A stretch of 9,437 bases of DNA, from positions 1 to 9,437 of the forward strand of contig CACYWX010000100.1 in assembly GCA_902778205.1 (NCBI GenBank). The letters run 5' to 3'. The notes below the pieces were generated by a model. That model was not told the DNA's origin. It was given only the letters and a program-made list of their open reading frames with translations, and searched no databases. This document shows, in pieces, positions 1 through 5,311 of the stretch (position 1 is the stretch's first letter; every line of letters begins with the position of its first letter). The translations under genes were made by a program, and so were the position numbers. The DNA is from an uncultured Ruminococcus sp. GTDB taxonomy: Bacteria; Bacillota; Clostridia; Oscillospirales; CAG-272.

Positions 1-122
1 CTGGGTATTCCGGACTCTGCGGAGTCCGGGTCAGGGCGCCGCCCCGACACCCTGCGACCTTTTTGGAAAAGGTCGATCAAAACTTTCAGACTGTTTTGCG
101 ACAGCCCCGTTTTTTGTTCCCG
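1..122. repeat. Intergenic tail with several inverted repeats
   Basis: This non-coding stretch lies past the stop codon of the uracil-DNA glycosylase gene. It holds three inverted repeats in series: an 8-bp perfect stem at 10-17/22-29 with a 4-nt loop, a 9-bp perfect stem at 55-63/67-75 with a 3-nt loop, and a 6-bp stem CAAAAC/GTTTTG at 78-83/93-98. The last can be extended by GTCG at 72-75 pairing with CGAC at 99-102. A T6 run follows at 110-115. The GC-rich middle (about 32-54) has short flanking CAGGG/CCCTG arms. The density of stems resembles dispersed intergenic repeats in GC-rich Clostridia, but no second copy is in the window, so repeat status is inferred. It may also act as a terminator region for the minus-strand unit or for a gene to the left. 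Confidence 0.45.
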
Positions 123-689
123 TTATTCCGCGCCGTTCTCCTTCAGTTCGTCCAGCGTCCGGCGGATGGCCTTCATGTCCCGGTACATGTCCTCTCTCTT
201 TGAGGGATCCCGGAGAAGGGCCGAGGGATGGTAGACCGCCGTCATGAGGAACGCGCCCCGCCGGACCTGCTGACCGTGCTCCCGGGTGATGCGGTAGTCC
301 GGGCGGATCAGGCGCATGGCGGCGATACGGCCCAGGCAGACGATCATCTTCGGCCGGATCAGTTTCACCTGCTCCCTGAGATGGACGATGCAGGCGTCGC
401 CCTCCTCCGGCAGGGGATCCCGGTTATGAGGCGGACGGCATTTCAGAATGTTGGCGATGTAGACCGATTCCCGGGGAATGCCCACCGCCTCAAGATACAG
501 GTTCAATAGCTGTCCCGCCGGTCCCACGAAGGGGATCCCGGTCAGGTCCTCCTGCTCTCCGGGCGCCTCTCCCACGAACATCAGCTCCGCCGTTCTGGAG
601 CCCGTGCCGAACACGAGGTTGGTCCGCGTCTGCCACAGGGAACAGCCCCGGCACGCTTTGCACCGTTCTTCAAGCTCAGCCCATTCCAC
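123..689 (-). CDS. Uracil-DNA glycosylase, family 4 (iron-sulfur type)
   Basis: This enzyme removes uracil from DNA, the first step of base excision repair of deaminated cytosine or misincorporated dUMP. The 188-residue product has the family 4 layout. Cys13-x2-Cys16 is followed by the SLWQTRTNLVFGTG stretch. The active-site motif GEAPGEQED is at 40-48, with PFVGPAG just after. Cys84 and Cys100 complete a probable [4Fe-4S] set, and the second active-site motif HPSALLR starts at His154. Cys10 is an extra cysteine upstream of the usual pair. The start is GTG at 687-689, chosen because GGGAGGGG at 697-704 lies 7 nt upstream and because the protein begins just before the cysteine cluster, as is usual in the family. 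The gene overlaps the upstream NTPase gene by 14 nt, so both are probably on one mRNA with coupled translation. Confidence 0.93.
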   Translation of the reverse strand: MEWAELEERCKACRGCSLWQTRTNLVFGTGSRTAELMFVGEAPGEQEDLTGIPFVGPAGQLLNLYLEAVGIPRESVYIANILKCRPPHNRDPLPEEGDACIVHLREQVKLIRPKMIVCLGRIAAMRLIRPDYRITREHGQQVRRGAFLMTAVYHPSALLRDPSKREDMYRDMKAIRRTLDELKENGAE

Positions 690-1245
690 CGTCCGTCCCC
701 TCCCATTCTGATTGCTTCTCTTCAGCCAGCTCTCTGAGATACCGGTCCGCCTGCCTCCGCGTCCGGAACACCACCACCCGCATGCCCGGGGCGTCCTTCA
801 GGCAGGCTTCGATGCGCCGGTTCGTCCTCTTCGCTCCCCAAAGGGTGGTGTGAAAGAACCGCAGCTTCTCGAGATCGAGCTTCTCCACGCATCCGTCGGC
901 CATGTCGTCCCGGTTTTTTCCCCGGGTACGGAAGAAGCGCTCCACCACGCCGTATAAACACCGGACGCCGGAAAAGCGGAACCAGTAAACCGTGTCCGCG
1001 CGCTTCAGCCTCTCCGAAATGGTCCGGCTCCAGTTACCGTCGATGATCCATTCCTCCCCGGCGTAAATCCTGGCCAGCAGGGCGTCGAACTCCTCCCGGG
1101 GCGTCTTTTCCCAGTTCTCCCGCCAGCCAAGCCGGTCCAGATGGGTCAGGGGAAGACCGGTGAGCCGTGCCAGCTTTTTCGAGAAGGTGGATTTGCCCGC
1201 GCCGCATCCGCCCACCACCATGACGCGCCGTCCCGCATCCGCCAT
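676..1245 (-). CDS. P-loop NTPase, adenylate kinase/FlaR-like
   Basis: This is a small cytoplasmic NTP-binding protein of 189 residues with no firmly known substrate. A Walker A loop, GGCGAGKST, spans 12-20, with Lys18 as the phosphate-binding lysine. It is followed by the THLDRLGW segment (34-41) and by WIIDGNWS (66-73), a pairing typical of proteins annotated as FlaR-like, DNA topology modulation or adenylate kinase-like. The C-terminal half is rich in Arg/Lys, as expected of a lid and phosphate-binding region. The start is ATG at 1243-1245, supported by the RBS AAAGGGGGAG at 1251-1260, 5 nt upstream. The frame stays open far upstream through the divergent operon, but that part is antisense shadow. 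The gene is first in a unit with the UDG gene and is read from the minus-strand promoter at 1306-1334. A nucleotide or nucleoside kinase role is possible but unproven. Confidence 0.85.
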   Translation of the reverse strand: MADAGRRVMVVGGCGAGKSTFSKKLARLTGLPLTHLDRLGWRENWEKTPREEFDALLARIYAGEEWIIDGNWSRTISERLKRADTVYWFRFSGVRCLYGVVERFFRTRGKNRDDMADGCVEKLDLEKLRFFHTTLWGAKRTNRRIEACLKDAPGMRVVVFRTRRQADRYLRELAEEKQSEWEGTDGGMG

Positions 1246-1250
1246 CCGCT

Positions 1251-1260
1251 CTCCCCCTTT
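1251..1260 (-). promoter_or_regulatory. RBS of the P-loop NTPase gene
   Basis: On the minus strand the sequence AAAGGGGGAG ends 5 nt before the ATG at 1245. It fixes the start of the NTPase gene within a much longer open frame. Confidence 0.75.
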
Positions 1261-1264
1261 TCTG

Positions 1265-1293
1265 TTGACAAGCACCCCGCGGGATGCTATAAT
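1265..1293 (+). promoter_or_regulatory. Sigma-A promoter of the sugar operon
   Basis: The -35 box TTGACA (1265-1270) and -10 box TATAAT (1288-1293) are both perfect consensus with a 17-nt spacer. TG at 1285-1286 gives an extended -10. The predicted start of transcription is near 1300, giving a leader of about 36 nt before the kinase ATG at 1336. A 16-bp near-palindrome fills the spacer (see the operator entry). A promoter this strong probably needs repression if the operon is inducible. Confidence 0.88.
1272..1287. promoter_or_regulatory. Candidate operator palindrome in the promoter spacer
   Basis: The 16 bases GCACCCCGCGGGATGC form an imperfect palindrome with 7 of 8 base pairs matched (mismatch at 1275/1284). 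It occupies nearly the whole spacer between the -35 and -10 boxes of the plus-strand promoter. A protein bound here would block that promoter directly. It would also sit about 12 to 27 nt downstream of the predicted minus-strand start, so it could obstruct that transcript too. No regulator gene is in the window, and the GC-rich centre could be chance in a GC-rich genome. Confidence 0.45.
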
Positions 1294-1305
1294 GAAGTTA
1301 ATTCC

Positions 1306-1334
1306 ATTATACCCTGAGCCGGAGGACAAGTCAA
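1306..1334 (-). promoter_or_regulatory. Sigma-A promoter of the NTPase-UDG unit
   Basis: On the minus strand, TTGACT (1334-1329) is followed after 17 nt by a perfect TATAAT (1311-1306). The predicted start is near 1299, giving a leader of about 54 nt before the NTPase ATG at 1245. The boxes mirror those of the plus-strand promoter about the axis at 1299.5. Unlike its partner it lacks an extended -10 TG and has one mismatch in the -35 box, so it may be the weaker of the two. Confidence 0.8.
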
Positions 1335-1335
1335 C

Positions 1336-2361
1336 ATGAAAAACAAAATAATCGTCGCCGGAAACATCATCGTGGACCATCTCTATCCCATCGCGGGCTT
1401 CCCGGAGCGGGGCCAGCTCACCACCATCCTGGACGGCATCGGCAAGTCCGTGGGCGGCGCGGTGTGCAACGTGGGCATCGATCTGAAGCGGCTCATGCCG
1501 GATACCGAGGTGGCCGCGCTGGGACTGGTGGGGGAGGACGACAGCGGGGACTTCGCCCTGGAGACCATGCGGGGTGCCGGGGTGGACGTGTCCATGGTGG
1601 GACGGAGAGGAGCCACCTCCTTCACCGCCGTTATGAGCGACACCGTCAGCCGGGAGCGCACCTTCTTCCAGTACCGGGGAGCCAACGCCCTCTTCTCCGA
1701 GGACTCCTTCGACTGGGACGACATGGACTGCGACATCCTCCACGTGGCCTATATCCTCCTGCTGGACGCGCTGGACGAGGAGGATGCGGAATACGGCACG
1801 AAGCTGGCCCGTCTGCTGTGCCACGCCAGGGAGAGAGGCATCCGCACCTCCGTGGACGTGGTGACCGAGACCGGGGAGCGCTTCGCCAGACTGGTCCCGC
1901 CCGCGCTGAAATACACCGATCTCTGCGTCATCAACGAGATCGAGGCGGGGAGAAGCGCCGGGATCCCGCTCCGGGCAGAGGACGGTTCCCTGATCGGGGA
2001 AAACGTCCGCCCCTGCCTCAGACGGCTGTTCGAGCTGGGCGTGGGCGAATGGGCGGTGATCCACTGTCCCGAGGGCGGCTTCGGCATGGACCGGGCGGGG
2101 AACTTCGCCGTCTGCGGGCAGATCCCCACGCCTCCCGGGTACATCAAGGGCAAGGTCGGGGCCGGGGACGCCTTCTGCGCGGGCGTGCTGTCCGCGGCTC
2201 ACCGGGGTATGTCCCTCGCCGAGGCCCTGAAGCTGGGCAACGCGGCGGCTACCGTGTCCCTGAACGCGCCGGGAGCCACCGAGGCCATGACCACCGTGGA
2301 GGAATGCCTCCGGACCGCGGACGAATTCGGCGAAGGACCTCTTCCGGTAAACCCGGACTGA
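1336..2361 (+). CDS. PfkB-family carbohydrate kinase
   Basis: This is a 341-residue cytoplasmic sugar kinase of the ribokinase/PfkB fold, which phosphorylates a sugar hydroxyl with ATP. The N-terminal strand carries GNIIVD (9-14), with Asp14 at the usual sugar-contacting position. A Gly-rich SVGGAVCN segment (38-45) follows. The family motif RTFFQYRGAN is at 108-117, NEIEAG at 200-205, and the C-terminal PfkB signature KVGAGDAFCAG at 273-283, with Asp278 as predicted catalytic base in the GAGD anion hole. Length fits the family. The start is ATG at 1336, with GGAGG at 1321-1325 ten bases upstream. It is the first gene of a three-gene operon. A dehydrogenase of the mannitol-1-phosphate type next door suggests a hexose or hexitol substrate such as fructose, but specificity cannot be read from sequence; nucleoside or ketose-derivative kinases share these motifs. 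Confidence 0.9.
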   Translation: MKNKIIVAGNIIVDHLYPIAGFPERGQLTTILDGIGKSVGGAVCNVGIDLKRLMPDTEVAALGLVGEDDSGDFALETMRGAGVDVSMVGRRGATSFTAVMSDTVSRERTFFQYRGANALFSEDSFDWDDMDCDILHVAYILLLDALDEEDAEYGTKLARLLCHARERGIRTSVDVVTETGERFARLVPPALKYTDLCVINEIEAGRSAGIPLRAEDGSLIGENVRPCLRRLFELGVGEWAVIHCPEGGFGMDRAGNFAVCGQIPTPPGYIKGKVGAGDAFCAGVLSAAHRGMSLAEALKLGNAAATVSLNAPGATEAMTTVEECLRTADEFGEGPLPVNPD

Positions 2362-2367
2362 AAGGAG
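2361..2367 (+). promoter_or_regulatory. RBS of the dehydrogenase gene
   Basis: AAAGGAG begins on the last base of the kinase stop codon (TGA, 2359-2361) and lies 6 nt before the ATG at 2374. The 12-nt intergenic gap holds little else, which supports one operon. Confidence 0.75.
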
Positions 2368-2373
2368 CGGAAC

Positions 2374-3585
2374 ATGAAACTGGCAGTGATCATCGGAGCG
2401 GGCAACATCGGACGCGGCTTCATCGGACAGCTGTTTTCCGAGGCGGGCTGGGAGGTCTGCTATCTGGACGTGGCAAGACCCGTGGTGGACGCCCTCAACG
2501 AGGCGGGCTCCTATCCCCTGGACATTGTTTCCAACACGGGGACCGAGCGGAAGATCATCTCCCCGGTCCGGGCGGTGGACGGGAACGATCATGAGGCGGC
2601 GGCGCGGGTCACGGCGGACGCGGACGTGTGCGTCACCTGCGTGGGAGCGAAGGCCATCAAATACATCATCCCGAATCTGGCGGCGGGGGTGAGACTGCGC
2701 CGCCAGGAGGGCAGGGGACCGCTGAACCTGCTGATCTGCGAGAACCTCATGGACGCGGACTCCTATATCCGGTCCCTGCTGGAGCCGGTGCTGACGGAGG
2801 AGGAGCTTTCCTCCGTGGGACTGGTGGAGACCTCCGTGGGCCGGATGGTGCCGGTGCCGGACAAGACGCTGACGGAGAAGGAACCCCTTCTGGTCCGGGC
2901 GGAGCGGTACGGAGTCCTGCCCTTCGACCGGGACGCCTGGATCGGGGACCTGCCGGACGTGCCGGGACTTCTGCCCGTGTCGCCCTTCCGCTTCGTGGTG
3001 GAGAGAAAGCTCTATGTCCACAACATGGGGCACGCGGTCTGCGCCTATCTGGGGACCCTCTGCGGCTACGAGGCCATCGCGGACGCCATATCCGACACGG
3101 GGATCCGTCTGGCGGTGCGGGAGGCCATGATCTCCTCGGTCAAAGCGCTGTCGAAGCGGTACGGCCGGGATCTGGACGCCCTGCTGGCTCATACGGAGGA
3201 TCTGATCCGCCGGTTCGGCAACCGGGCTCTGGGCGACACCTGCGCGAGAGTCGGAAACGACGTGCCCCGGAAGCTGGCCCGGGCGGACCGTCTCACCGGA
3301 GCGGCCCTGTCGATTCTCGAAACCGGAGAGCGTCCCGTGTGGCTGTCCCTGGGAGCCGCGGCGGCTCTGCGGGTGTACGAGCGGTCCGAGGGGACGGATT
3401 TCCCGGATCCCGGAACGGCCTTCGCCGCGCTGACCGGCGTGGGAGAGGGACCGTATTATGAGGACGCCGTGACCTTCTACGGAGTCATCCGGACCGCGGA
3501 CGATCCCTCGGGACTGCTGCCCGCGCTGATTTCTCTGGCGGACGGGATGCTGACCGACGCGGGACCGGCGAAGGAGGCGTTATGA
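2374..3585 (+). CDS. mtlD: Mannitol-1-phosphate 5-dehydrogenase-like
   Basis: This is a 403-residue cytoplasmic member of the polyol-specific long-chain dehydrogenase family, which interconverts a hexitol (phosphate) and a ketose (phosphate) with NAD(H). The Rossmann motif GAGNIGRGFIG is at 8-18, nearly identical to MtlD proteins. Asp32 at the end of the second strand favours NAD over NADP. The catalytic pattern K-x4-N-x2-H is present as Lys212, Asn217 and His220 within ERKLYVHNMGHAV. The C-terminal NDVPRKLARADRL segment (295-307) is also characteristic. Length is close to MtlD (about 380) and well short of mannitol 2-dehydrogenase or altronate oxidoreductase (near 480-490), so a phosphorylated substrate is favoured. 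The gene is 12 nt downstream of the kinase and overlaps the lipoprotein start by 4 nt (ATGA). The gene symbol reflects family membership; substrate is inferred. Confidence 0.85.
   Translation: MKLAVIIGAGNIGRGFIGQLFSEAGWEVCYLDVARPVVDALNEAGSYPLDIVSNTGTERKIISPVRAVDGNDHEAAARVTADADVCVTCVGAKAIKYIIPNLAAGVRLRRQEGRGPLNLLICENLMDADSYIRSLLEPVLTEEELSSVGLVETSVGRMVPVPDKTLTEKEPLLVRAERYGVLPFDRDAWIGDLPDVPGLLPVSPFRFVVERKLYVHNMGHAVCAYLGTLCGYEAIADAISDTGIRLAVREAMISSVKALSKRYGRDLDALLAHTEDLIRRFGNRALGDTCARVGNDVPRKLARADRLTGAALSILETGERPVWLSLGAAAALRVYERSEGTDFPDPGTAFAALTGVGEGPYYEDAVTFYGVIRTADDPSGLLPALISLADGMLTDAGPAKEAL
3571..3577 (+). promoter_or_regulatory. RBS of the lipoprotein gene
   Basis: AAGGAGG lies inside the end of the dehydrogenase gene, 4 nt before the ATG at 3582. 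That ATG overlaps the TGA stop at 3583-3585. The spacing favours this start over a second in-frame ATG at 3597, although the shorter form would still carry the lipobox. Confidence 0.7.
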
Positions 3586-5219
3586 TTGGACGCCGTATGA
3601 CCGCATTCCTGACCGCCGCCCTGCTGCTTCCTCTGTTTGCCTCCTGCGCCGGAGATACGGAGCCCGGACCCGTGACCGAAGCCTCCGGGACGGAACCGGC
3701 CGCCGGACTCCCTGTCACCGCGCCCGAGACGGAGAAGCCCGCGGAACCGGAGCCGGAGGTCCCTGCCGACGATGGAGAGGAGACCGAAGCCGTACAGGAG
3801 CCGGAGCCCGAGCCCGCCCCGGATGAGCCGGAACCCAATCCTGAACCTGAGCCCGAGCCTCAGCCGGAGGAGCCCGCGGACGCCGTGCCGGATCCCTGGT
3901 CCGATCCGGACCTGTACGCCCTGTATCTGGACCGGGCCGTGGAATACGCGAAGACCATTCACGATCTCTACTGGGACGGGGAGACCCTTCTGTCCCGGCT
4001 GACCCCGTCGGGAGGGACGCCCCATCTCTGGCCCTTCACGGAGCAGGCCGGCATGGTGAACGGCATTCTGGCCGCCATGCCCGCGGATCATCCGGACCGG
4101 GCGTTTTTCGAGACCTGGCTTCACGAACTGATCGGCGGTCTGCGCCATTACCGGGTGCGCCGGGTGAAGCTGACGGACGGGCAGTCCTGGATGGATCCCG
4201 ATTCCTTTATCGCGGACTTCGGGGAAAACGACGGCACCGCCCACGGATACGCCGTATATTCCTCCTCCCGCCACGACAAGAAGCAGGACTATCTGATCGT
4301 CACGCCGGACGCCGTGTACTTCGACGACAACGTCTGGGTGGCGAAGGAGTTCGTGGCGGCCTGGCGGAACACGGGGGAGGAGGCGTATCTGAACGAGGCG
4401 GTGAACATCCTCAACTGGATCCTCGGGGAAGGGTATGAGGACGCGGGCGCGCTGGCCGGGGTCTACTGGAAATGGTCCGCCCGGTTCCTCTTCAAGGGCG
4501 GAAACTACAGCGACTCCGACCACGCCTCCCTCAACGCCTGCTCCACGGTGTCCTGCGCCATGGTGCTGTCACAGCTGTGCGATGCGTTCCGGGGGACGGG
4601 CTTTGAGAGCCGTGTCGGGGAATGGCTGGAGAAGGCCGACGCCATGATGCGCTTTGCCGGGGAGGCCTACGTGGATCCCTCGACGAAGTGCCTCTACGAC
4701 AAGGTGTTCCTGAAGGAGGATTTCGCCTCCCAGAGCGAGCTGAAGCGGCAGATCCTCAAAACGGACACCGCCCAGTACGCCTACAACACCGGCACCTATC
4801 TGACGGCGGGGGCGTTTCTGTATCGCCTTCTGGACGACCGGGACCGGGCAGGGGAGCTTCTTTCCGCCGCGCTGGAATCCGCCGGGGGAGCCGACCGGAA
4901 GTTCGCGGACCGGGGTGTGAAGAAGGGGCAGTACTCCTATCCCTCCCACAGCTGGTTCACGTCCTTCCTGGTCTCCGGGTTCTCCGATCTCGCGCCCTAT
5001 GACGAGGGATGCCGGGAATACCTGGAGCACATGCGGTCCGCCCTGGACTACGCCTGGGAGAATGAACGGGCGGATGACGGCTTGGTCTCCCCGTCCTGGA
5101 TCAAGGGCTGGAGCCGCTTCACCAACAACAGCCCGGACAGCGAGGACAACCCGCGCCAGATCCTGTATCAGTCGGCCAACGCCCACTGCTACGCCATGCT
5201 GGCGGAATATTACGGATAA
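3582..5219 (+). CDS. Exported lipoprotein with GH76-like glycosidase domain
   Basis: This 545-residue protein starts with a basic N-region, a hydrophobic core (about 7-20) and a lipobox-like FASC ending at Cys22, so it is probably a lipid-anchored surface protein. Residues 50-99 are a Pro/Glu-rich linker. The rest (about 110-545) matches an (alpha/alpha)6-barrel of the GH76 type, whose known members are endo-alpha-1,6-mannanases. Visible GH76 landmarks are LWPFTEQAG (149-157), YFDDNVW (246-252) with the Asp248-Asp249 pair corresponding to the catalytic DD, GVYWKW (293-298), NACSTVSCAMV (318-328) and YNTGTYL (401-407). Both predicted catalytic Asp residues are present, so it may be active. The ATGA overlap with the dehydrogenase gene suggests translational coupling. 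Its true substrate (fungal or plant alpha-mannan, or bacterial mannosylated surface glycan) is unknown. Confidence 0.82.
   Translation: MIGRRMTAFLTAALLLPLFASCAGDTEPGPVTEASGTEPAAGLPVTAPETEKPAEPEPEVPADDGEETEAVQEPEPEPAPDEPEPNPEPEPEPQPEEPADAVPDPWSDPDLYALYLDRAVEYAKTIHDLYWDGETLLSRLTPSGGTPHLWPFTEQAGMVNGILAAMPADHPDRAFFETWLHELIGGLRHYRVRRVKLTDGQSWMDPDSFIADFGENDGTAHGYAVYSSSRHDKKQDYLIVTPDAVYFDDNVWVAKEFVAAWRNTGEEAYLNEAVNILNWILGEGYEDAGALAGVYWKWSARFLFKGGNYSDSDHASLNACSTVSCAMVLSQLCDAFRGTGFESRVGEWLEKADAMMRFAGEAYVDPSTKCLYDKVFLKEDFASQSELKRQILKTDTAQYAYNTGTYLTAGAFLYRLLDDRDRAGELLSAALESAGGADRKFADRGVKKGQYSYPSHSWFTSFLVSGFSDLAPYDEGCREYLEHMRSALDYAWENERADDGLVSPSWIKGWSRFTNNSPDSEDNPRQILYQSANAHCYAMLAEYYG
3798..3878 (+). repeat. 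Glu-Pro repeat tract in the lipoprotein linker
   Basis: Residues 73-99 are almost entirely alternating Glu and Pro with a few Ala, Asp, Asn and Gln. They are encoded by imperfect GAGCCN units. The tract follows Cys22 and precedes the enzymatic domain, so it probably forms an extended, negatively charged stalk holding the domain away from the membrane. Tracts like this can change length by slippage. Confidence 0.7.
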
Positions 5220-5223
5220 ATGG

Positions 5224-5237
5224 TCTCTCCGGAGAGA
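5224..5237. repeat. 14-bp perfect palindrome after the operon stop
   Basis: TCTCTCCGGAGAGA is a perfect palindrome starting 5 nt after the lipoprotein stop codon and 7 nt before the terminator stem. It could be a small secondary hairpin or a protein site. It may be incidental. Confidence 0.4.
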
Positions 5238-5292
5238 AAAAGAAACCGGCGTCCGACACCCACGATTGTGAGCACGGACGCCGGTCTTTTTT
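5237..5292. terminator. Bidirectional intrinsic terminator
   Basis: An 11-bp perfect GC-rich stem (ACCGGCGTCCG at 5245-5255 pairing with 5275-5285) encloses a 19-nt loop. On the plus strand it is followed by C and T6 at 5287-5292. On the minus strand the A-rich run at 5237-5245 gives a U-rich tail. It sits between the convergent lipoprotein and ruvB genes (stops at 5219 and 5312), so one hairpin can end both operons. A short CAC/GTG pairing lies inside the loop (5261-5263/5268-5270). Confidence 0.88.
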
Positions 5293-5311
5293 GATTACAT
5301 ACAGCAGGCTG

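Noticed and set aside
72..115. A standard intrinsic terminator for a plus-strand gene to the left
   Set aside because: The CAAAAC/GTTTTG stem is AT-rich and the T6 run is separated from it by several bases, so the fit is poor. It is kept only as part of the repeat region.
1300..1335. A riboswitch or attenuator in the kinase leader
   Set aside because: The predicted leader is only about 36 nt, too short for a known riboswitch, and shows no terminator hairpin.
1464..2594. A plus-strand open frame overlapping the kinase in another reading frame
   Set aside because: It has an Arg/Gly-rich composition, no RBS, and conflicts with PfkB motifs that match in the 1336-2361 frame.
1246..3192. A very long open frame on the minus strand continuing upstream of the P-loop NTPase through the kinase and dehydrogenase genes
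   Set aside because: It is antisense to two clear enzyme genes, its translation is Arg/Gly/His/Val-rich low-complexity sequence without domains, and the NTPase has its own RBS and ATG at 1245. High GC content leaves such frames open by chance.
3477..4523. A long minus-strand open frame opposite the lipoprotein gene
   Set aside because: It mirrors the Glu-Pro tract as Gly/Arg/Leu repeats and has no RBS or family motif. The plus strand has a signal peptide, an RBS and a GH76-like domain.
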